NCBI GenBank assembly: GCA_031552765.1
Contig: JAVBME010000021.1
Span: forward strand, 1 to 44,884
Source of the DNA: JAVBME01 sp031552765
GTDB lineage: Bacteria; Bacillota; Negativicutes; Acidaminococcales; JAISLQ01
DNA length: 44,884 bases
Reading direction: 5' to 3'
In this document: in pieces, positions 40,446-44,884 of the stretch
Layout of the letters: each line of letters starts with the position of its first letter
Position numbering within the stretch: position 1 is the first letter of the stretch
Notes under the pieces: model-generated
What the model was told of the DNA's origin: nothing
Seen by the model: the letters and a program-made list of their open reading frames with translations, nothing else
The model's database searches: none
Made by a program: the position numbers and the translations under genes

Positions 40446-40554
40446 GAAAATGCCAGATGTTAGGCGGAGCGAGGCTCCCGCCGCGCCGCGTACTAATACG
40501 TACGCAAGCAAGGGAACGTAAGCGACAACAACACAGATGGCGTTTTATCGCCAG
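40439..40554 (-). repeat. Dispersed repeat, copy B (hairpin-ended element)
   Basis: Same ends as 27491-27604. The minus-strand start CTGGCGATAAAACGCCATC and end CATCTGGC...GCCAG each fold into a hairpin. The interior differs completely from copy A and has its own stems (GCGTAC/GTACGC; GGCGG..GCTCC..). It starts 8 nt after the rplA stop and its far end carries the -35 box for rplJ. No coding capacity. Confidence 0.75.
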
Positions 40555-40562
40555 TCAGTTAA

Positions 40563-41270
40563 TCAGTCTTTCTTGGCCACAGTAGCTTTCAGCGTATTCA
40601 CATACACCGCCGGCCCCATAGTGGTGGAAAGAGCGATCTTTTTCATGTACTGGCCTTTAGCGCCAGAGGGTTTTACTTTGATGAGCGTTTCGATGAGGGT
40701 AATGAAATTTTCCTCAAGTTTTGCTTCATCAAAAGATACCTTACCGATAGGGGCGTGGATGTTACCGGCCTTATCAGTGCGGTATTCGATCTTACCGGCT
40801 TTTATCTCGTTGATGGCGCGAGCCACGTCAAGCGTTACCGTGCCGACTTTCGGGTTAGGCATCAAGCCTTTGGGGCCGAGTATTTTACCCAGGCGGCCAA
40901 CAAGACCCATCATGTCGGGAGTAGCGACAGCTACGTCAAATTCTGTCCAGCCGTCTTTTATCTTGTCTACCAAATCTTCCGCGCCGACAAAGTCCGCGCC
41001 GGCTGTTTCCGCTTCCTTGGCTTTTTCGCCTTTGGCGAATACCAGGACGGACTGGGTTTTACCTGTTCCGTGCGGCAGCACTACCGCGCCGCGTACCTGC
41101 TGGTCTGGATATTTGGGGTCTACGCCGAGTTTTACGGCGACTTCGACACTAGCGTCAAATTTCGTCGTAGAAGTTTTCCTTACCAGGGCGATAGCTTCAC
41201 CCGGGTCGTACTGCTTGTCTTTTTCTACCAGTTTTGCAACTTCCTGGTATTTCTTACCAAATTTTGCCAT
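40563..41270 (-). CDS. rplA: Ribosomal protein L1 (50S)
   Basis: L1 (235 aa) forms the mobile L1 stalk that handles E-site tRNA. KKYQEVAKLVEKDKQYDPGE opens it; VVLPHGTGKTQSVLVFAKGE, LGKILGPKGLMPNPKVGTVT and YRTDKAGNIHAPIGKVSF are the family blocks. In many bacteria L1 represses rplK-rplA translation. It lies 58 nt after rplK. Confidence 0.98.
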   Translation of the reverse strand: MAKFGKKYQEVAKLVEKDKQYDPGEAIALVRKTSTTKFDASVEVAVKLGVDPKYPDQQVRGAVVLPHGTGKTQSVLVFAKGEKAKEAETAGADFVGAEDLVDKIKDGWTEFDVAVATPDMMGLVGRLGKILGPKGLMPNPKVGTVTLDVARAINEIKAGKIEYRTDKAGNIHAPIGKVSFDEAKLEENFITLIETLIKVKPSGAKGQYMKKIALSTTMGPAVYVNTLKATVAKKD

Positions 41271-41328
41271 TTTTCTTTCCTCCTCGTGGTAATAACGGAT
41301 GCTTTTCCTCCCACAGAAACCACCGACC

Positions 41329-41754
41329 TTAGTCTATGATTTCGATGCCCATGCTGCGGGCTGTCCCCTCGATCATCAACATGGCCGCTTCTACGCTGGC
41401 CGCATTGAGGTCGACCATCTTGCTCTGTGCAATCTCGCGCACTTTGCCGCGATTTACCTTAGCGACTTTGTTCTTATTGGGTACGCCGGACGCTTTTTCG
41501 ATACCGGCGGCCTTCTTCAAAAGAACGGCGGCAGGCGGGGTCTTGGTCACAAAAGTAAAGGAACGGTCTTCAAATACAGTTATCTCTACAGGTATGATAA
41601 GCCCGGCGTCTTTAGCTGTGCGCTCGTTGAACTCTTTTACAAACGCCATGATATTGACGCCTGCCTGACCCAGCGCAGGGCCGACGGGAGGGGCTGGAGT
41701 TGCCTTCGCTGCTGGTATTTGCAATTTCACCATTTTGGCGACTTTCTTTGCCAT
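41329..41754 (-). CDS. rplK: Ribosomal protein L11 (50S)
   Basis: L11 (141 aa) is part of the GTPase centre and a partner of RelA-type synthetases. VVKLQIPA-like VKLQIPAAKATPAPPVGPAL, GQAGVNIMAFVKEFNERT, then FTFVTKTPPAAVLLKKAAG and the end IEGTARSMGIEI. Prolines of the thiostrepton loop (PAPPVGPALGQAG) are present, as in sensitive species. Confidence 0.98.
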   Translation of the reverse strand: MAKKVAKMVKLQIPAAKATPAPPVGPALGQAGVNIMAFVKEFNERTAKDAGLIIPVEITVFEDRSFTFVTKTPPAAVLLKKAAGIEKASGVPNKNKVAKVNRGKVREIAQSKMVDLNAASVEAAMLMIEGTARSMGIEIID

Positions 41755-41769
41755 TTTCAGTACACCTCC

Positions 41770-42315
41770 TTATTCAGCGGTTTCTATCTGAGTAAAGTCC
41801 AGTTCTACCGGAGTTTCCCGGCCGAATATATTTACCAGTACTTTAAGTTTGCTGCGCTCTTCGCTAATCTCGATGACAGGCCCAGTCCAGCCTTCAAAAG
41901 CGCCTTCCTTGATACGCACTACCTGCTTGAGCTGGATATCGATCTTGGTCTTGCTCTCTTCGAGGCCCATCGACTTTAATATCTGCTTTACTTCGGCGTC
42001 CGTCAAAGGAGTCGGTTTGCTGCCCGAACCTACAAACCCGGTAATGCCAGGAGTATTCCTCACAACATACCATGAGCGGTCGTTCATCATCATCTCGACC
42101 AGCACATAGCCTGGGAACACTTTCTTTTTAGTCACTTTGCGCTTGCCGTCTTTGTATTCCACTTCATTTTCCATCGGCACAAGCACCCGGAAAATCTCGT
42201 TTTCCATACCAAGACTGTGCACCTTGCGTTCAAGGTTGGCAGTAACTTTATTCTCATAACCGGAGTATGTATGTATGACATACCAATGTTTTTCTGCTTC
42301 CACAATTTGCGGCAA
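41770..42315 (-). CDS. nusG: Transcription elongation/termination factor NusG
   Basis: NusG (about 181 aa) bridges RNA polymerase to Rho or to S10. The NGN domain has HWYVIHTYSGYENKVTANLE and VFPGYVLVEMMMNDRSWYVV; the C-terminal KOW domain has KQVVRIKEGAFEGWTGPV. The start is uncertain: TTG at 42315 lies too close to AGGTG, while GTG at 42303 begins at the family start but is 13 nt from it. secE precedes it, as usual. Confidence 0.97.
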   Translation of the reverse strand: MPQIVEAEKHWYVIHTYSGYENKVTANLERKVHSLGMENEIFRVLVPMENEVEYKDGKRKVTKKKVFPGYVLVEMMMNDRSWYVVRNTPGITGFVGSGSKPTPLTDAEVKQILKSMGLEESKTKIDIQLKQVVRIKEGAFEGWTGPVIEISEERSKLKVLVNIFGRETPVELDFTQIETAE

Positions 42316-42337
42316 ACACCTAGTGTTTCCCTTCCCC

Positions 42338-42565
42338 CTAGCCTCTTAAAAATGCGCGGAATGCTACGGCAAACGCGGAGTCAAGCACCCAAATCAAAAT
42401 AGATACTAAGACGACCGCAACCAAAACCACGCCGGTGAAAGCGATTAGCTGCTGGCGAGTAGGCCAGGTCACCTTTTTCATTTCGTTTTTTACTTCACGT
42501 AAAAACTTCTTCCAGCCGCCTACTGTCGATTGCACATTGGCGGTGTTTTCCTGGACGGCCATCAT
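42338..42565 (-). CDS. secE: Preprotein translocase subunit SecE
   Basis: SecE (75 aa, short Gram-positive form) clamps SecY. The conserved amphipathic part is WKKFLREVKNEMKKVTWPTR and one membrane segment follows (LIAFTGVVLVAVVLVSILIW). ATG codons at residues 1 and 2 are both possible. It lies between rpmG and nusG, the standard order. Confidence 0.97.
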   Translation of the reverse strand: MMAVQENTANVQSTVGGWKKFLREVKNEMKKVTWPTRQQLIAFTGVVLVAVVLVSILIWVLDSAFAVAFRAFLRG

Positions 42566-42630
42566 TTCACATCCTTAATAACAGGCGAACAAAAATCGCC
42601 GCTGCATTCTGACGCAATAACCCACTGCTA

Positions 42631-42780
42631 TTATTTGGTTTCCTTGTGCGGGGTATGTTTTTTACAAAATTTGCAGTATTTGCTCAGCTCTATACGGTCG
42701 GGATCGTTCTTCTTATTTTTGTTGGTCTGGTAATTGCGTTGTTTGCACTCTGTGCAGGCCATTGTAACCGCATTACGCAT
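42631..42780 (-). CDS. rpmG: Ribosomal protein L33 (50S), zinc type
   Basis: A 49-residue L33: MRNAVTMACTECKQRNYQT, then NKKNDPDRIELSKYC and KKHTPHKETK. Cys9, Cys12, Cys36 and Cys39 form a zinc site, the C+ form. GAGAGGTG lies 6 nt ahead of its ATG. It is the first gene after the promoter at 42841-42869, in the common rpmG-secE-nusG order. Confidence 0.97.
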   Translation of the reverse strand: MRNAVTMACTECKQRNYQTNKNKKNDPDRIELSKYCKFCKKHTPHKETK

Positions 42781-42840
42781 TGTGTACACCTCTCTCTTAC
42801 CATAAGAAATAAAGCCACTCTTTTAAAGTGTCGCTAATAT

Positions 42841-42869
42841 AATGTATCATACTTCACAATCTGTGTCAA
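42841..42869 (-). promoter_or_regulatory. Sigma-A promoter of rpmG-secE-nusG-rplK-rplA
   Basis: TTGACA (42864-42869), 17 nt, TACATT (42841-42846) with TG one base before the -10 (extended -10), on the minus strand. It lies between the chemoreceptor stop and rpmG. Confidence 0.8.
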
Positions 42870-42931
42870 ACAAAAGAAATCTTTCCAGCAAAGGATTTTA
42901 CTTCCTCCGGTACACTGGTTTTAGAAAAACA

Positions 42932-44290
42932 TCACAATACTGTTTTCAACTCATTGAGCCCGTCGATGACCGCATGGGAAAGCACTTCCATTTTAGCGAG
43001 CAGCTCTTCCGCCTTTTTTATGTCATGGCGGTTATAGGCTTCCATCGCCTCTCTGGCACACTGGTGAAATTCCGCATGCGGCCGCTCCAGCCCGGCAAAT
43101 AAATGATTACTCTTCAACCCGCGGTCCTCAACAGCATAATACCACTTGCCCATGCCGCAGTCACGGTGCGAAACCACACTATCCAGCTTTTCATAGCCCA
43201 GCAGCATGTTGTATATACGCCAGCGCCACAGGAAGTGGTCTACTATATATAAGTCCAGATAATCGCGAGCCGCCAAGCAGTCGGTGTTTTTCATCAACTT
43301 GCCGCGCAGGTCCACTATCTCTTTACTTAAAGCAAATAAAGTCCGGCCGGTCTCATCCCCTTCTTCCAAGAGCTCCGCCGCACCCCTGGCAAGTTCATCC
43401 GTCTCCGAGGCTATATTTTCCGAAACCGCCGTCTGTTCCTGATTGCTGGAAGCTATTTGCGCCACCTGCCCGTTTATTATATCTACAGTCTGATGTATGC
43501 GGTCTATAGAAGAAAGAGCATTGTCCACCATGTCTTTTCCGGCATTAAGGTTGCCAGAAGTGCTTTCTATATCTTCCACCGAATGGGAAACCGCTTTCTG
43601 TAAATCCTCTATATTTTGTTCTATTTTCAAAACAGATTCCCGCGTATTGTCCGCCAATTTCGTCACTTCACTGGCGACTACGGCAAATCCCCTACCGTGT
43701 TCGCCTGCGCGCGCCGATTCTATCGCCGCATTGAGCGCCAAAAGGTTAGTCTGTTTGGCTATGCTCTTTATTATATTTATTATCTCGCCTATTTGTTTTG
43801 TCCTTTTGAGGATATTGTGCATTTGTCCATTTATGCCGTCTATAGCAGAAAAAGAATTTTCCACAAAAGAAAAGGCTTGGGTTATAGTCTCTTTGCCTTC
43901 ACCAGCCATACGGGCCGCCTCGCTGGAACTGACGGCCGCATCACTGGCGCGCAAAGCCACCTCTTCGGCATTATGCGCCATTTCCCTGCTATTGCCGGCA
44001 ATAGCCTGTACCGTTTTGTCCTGGTGATGCATGCGGGTTACCATCTCGCGTACCAGCACCATCTTCGTGATTGCCTGCAAAAGATTGTTAGCGTCCAAAA
44101 TCGCGCTGCGCCTGGAAGCGCACAAAACGTCCACCAAATCGTTCCAGGAAGAAGTCAGTTCACTGTCACCAAAAACATCAGCCGAAATGTGACGCTGTTC
44201 TCTGTTGATCAAATGCTTCATAGCCTCGCGGAATTTTTCTCTGTCAACAATAAGCGTGCCGATATTTTGCGCTGTGCCATAATTACTCAT
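42932..44290 (-). CDS. Soluble methyl-accepting chemoreceptor with C-terminal CZB domain
   Basis: A 452-residue chemotaxis receptor with no membrane segment, so it is cytoplasmic. The signalling tip SIAKQTNLLALNAAIESARA then GEHGRGFAVVASEVTKLAD is intact (about residues 180-220), within a long coiled coil. The C-terminal 100 residues form a CZB zinc-binding domain: DHFLWRWRIYNMLLG (His352), CGMGKWYY (Cys378), then PHAEFH (His405, His409). CZB proteins sense zinc-linked oxidants such as hypochlorous acid in some bacteria. The N-terminal 80 residues are not recognised. It has its own unit, unrelated to the ribosomal genes downstream. Confidence 0.93.
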   Translation of the reverse strand: MSNYGTAQNIGTLIVDREKFREAMKHLINREQRHISADVFGDSELTSSWNDLVDVLCASRRSAILDANNLLQAITKMVLVREMVTRMHHQDKTVQAIAGNSREMAHNAEEVALRASDAAVSSSEAARMAGEGKETITQAFSFVENSFSAIDGINGQMHNILKRTKQIGEIINIIKSIAKQTNLLALNAAIESARAGEHGRGFAVVASEVTKLADNTRESVLKIEQNIEDLQKAVSHSVEDIESTSGNLNAGKDMVDNALSSIDRIHQTVDIINGQVAQIASSNQEQTAVSENIASETDELARGAAELLEEGDETGRTLFALSKEIVDLRGKLMKNTDCLAARDYLDLYIVDHFLWRWRIYNMLLGYEKLDSVVSHRDCGMGKWYYAVEDRGLKSNHLFAGLERPHAEFHQCAREAMEAYNRHDIKKAEELLAKMEVLSHAVIDGLNELKTVL

Positions 44291-44629
44291 AAATTAACTT
44301 CCCCATTCTTTATTTATTATAATTACTACGTTTTTGTGCAAGCAGCATTCGTATTTAGCAAAGATAAATATTATCATAAAAACATTTGGCGCGCAATTTA
44401 TTTATAACGGCTATTACTATTGTATCAGTATAAATTTCATGGTTTCATTTACATTATAAATAAAATTTTCTCTCTATACTACTTTTTATATATATACTAA
44501 AACCACACTACATGTTTCGTCTAATCTATCGCTATTTATATGTACGCTTACATTTTTGGGCATGTACATATTTTTTATTTGGAAAACAGGTCAAAACCGG
44601 TGCTTATGAAAAACAGAGCACAACATACA
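44291..44629. other. AT-rich gap upstream of the chemoreceptor gene
   Basis: About 340 nt without a gene. It holds an inverted repeat ATATGTAC-18-GTACATAT (44538-44571) and several A/T runs. A TATAAT lies near 44316 on the minus strand but has no good -35; no confident promoter was found. Confidence 0.5.
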
Positions 44630-44653
44630 AAAAAGCACTCCAAGAGTGCTTTT
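44630..44653 (-). terminator. Intrinsic terminator of the tRNA cluster
   Basis: AAAAGCACTC and GAGTGCTTTT form a perfect stem around CAA/TTG, with a T run on the minus strand right after tRNA-Met. Confidence 0.9.
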
Positions 44654-44661
44654 AAAAAGAC

Positions 44662-44738
44662 TGGTGGCGGCGCAGGGATTTGAACCCCGGACACTTCGGG
44701 TATGAACCGAATGCTCTAGCCAGCTGAGCTACGCCGCC
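44662..44738 (-). tRNA. tRNA-Met(CAT), elongator
   Basis: Complete cloverleaf with acceptor arm GGCGGCG/CGCCGCC, anticodon loop TTCATAC (CAT), T loop TTCAAAT and encoded CCA. The first pair of the acceptor is G-C, unlike the unpaired end of initiator tRNA, and the sequence is close to known elongator Met tRNAs of Bacillota; tRNA-Ile2 is less likely. Confidence 0.93.
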
Positions 44739-44744
44739 GATTTA

Positions 44745-44820
44745 TGGAGCTGATGACCGGGATTGAACCGGTGACCTTATCCTTACCAAGGATACGCTCT
44801 GCCGACTGAGCTACATCAGC
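44745..44820 (-). tRNA. tRNA-Thr(GGT)
   Basis: Complete cloverleaf: acceptor arm GCTGATG/CATCAGC, anticodon stem TATCC/GGATA with loop TTGGTAA (GGT), T arm ACCGG/CCGGT and encoded CCA (44745-44747). It lies between the two Met tRNAs. Confidence 0.97.
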
Positions 44821-44829
44821 GAAAAAACA

Positions 44830-44884
44830 TGGTTGCGGGGGCAGGACTTGAACCTGCGACCTTCGGGTTATGAGCCCGACGAGC
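44830..44884 (-). tRNA. tRNA-fMet(CAT), initiator, partial
   Basis: The window edge cuts off its 5' part. The visible part has anticodon stem TCGGG/CCCGA with loop CTCATAA; the three G-C pairs in that stem (GGG/CCC) mark initiator tRNA. The T loop is TTCAAGT and CCA is encoded (44830-44832). The acceptor 3' arm CCCCGCA matches other fMet tRNAs. Confidence 0.93.

Noticed and set aside
44380..44460. GCCGTTAT resembling a sigma-28 -10 box ahead of the chemoreceptor
   Set aside because: No matching TAAA-type -35 at the right distance; the region is very AT-rich so partial matches are expected.
44662..44738. tRNA with CAT anticodon as tRNA-Ile2
   Set aside because: The acceptor and D arm resemble elongator Met tRNAs of Bacillota, and it sits with fMet and Thr genes. 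Without a profile search Ile2 cannot be excluded fully but is less likely.

Overview
The window is almost entirely a translation and transcription gene cluster of a bacterium. It is very probably a member of the Bacillota, and the S14 type Z, zinc-type L33 and L36, zinc-lid adenylate kinase, L7Ae-like protein ahead of rpsL and ECF transporter genes beside rplQ all fit that. The sequence style of RpoC, EF-Tu and EF-G suggests the diderm Negativicutes (Acidaminococcus, Phascolarctobacterium or Selenomonas relatives); this is inference, as no 16S gene is present. Nearly everything is read on the minus strand, so the biological order runs from high to low coordinates.

Right end to left: a tRNA cluster (fMet partial, Thr, Met) with a terminator; a soluble chemoreceptor with a C-terminal CZB zinc domain; then rpmG-secE-nusG-rplK-rplA, a leader region with an L10 autoregulatory RNA, and rplJ-rplL. 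The usual rplL-rpoB junction is broken by three genes: a minus-strand AIM24-family gene and a plus-strand pair (DUF362 lipoprotein-like protein and a family S58 self-cleaving hydrolase). rpoB-rpoC follow behind a strong promoter and a leader of about 300 nt with an attenuator-like hairpin. Next is the str operon (L7Ae-like, rpsL, rpsG, fusA, tuf) and then the S10-spc-alpha superoperon: rpsJ-rplC-rplD-rplW-rplB-rpsS-rplV-rpsC-rplP-rpmC-rpsQ-rplN-rplX-rplE-rpsN-rpsH-rplF-rplR-rpsE-rpmD-rplO-secY-adk-map-infA-rpmJ-rpsM-rpsK-rpoA-rplQ. rpsD is missing from its common place between rpsK and rpoA.

After rplQ come ecfA1-ecfA2-ecfT (energy-coupling module for vitamin or metal uptake), truA, an inserted AT-rich Fic protein plus a GNAT acetyltransferase, then rplM-rpsI behind a promoter and L13-type leader. 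The left end has a J-domain-like membrane protein lacking HPD, tRNA-Ala, a protein built of two copies of an unrecognised domain, and tRNA-Asp and tRNA-Phe (partial).

The most unusual item is a pair of about 115 bp dispersed elements (27491-27604 and 40439-40554). They share hairpin-forming, imperfectly inverted ends, have unrelated interiors, and each lies just after a stop codon inside the leader of a ribosomal operon; one appears to supply the -35 box of the rplJ promoter. Other points are a promoter embedded in a long inverted repeat ahead of fic, an attenuator with a possible leader peptide ahead of rpoB, and a perfect palindrome at the rpoB start point.
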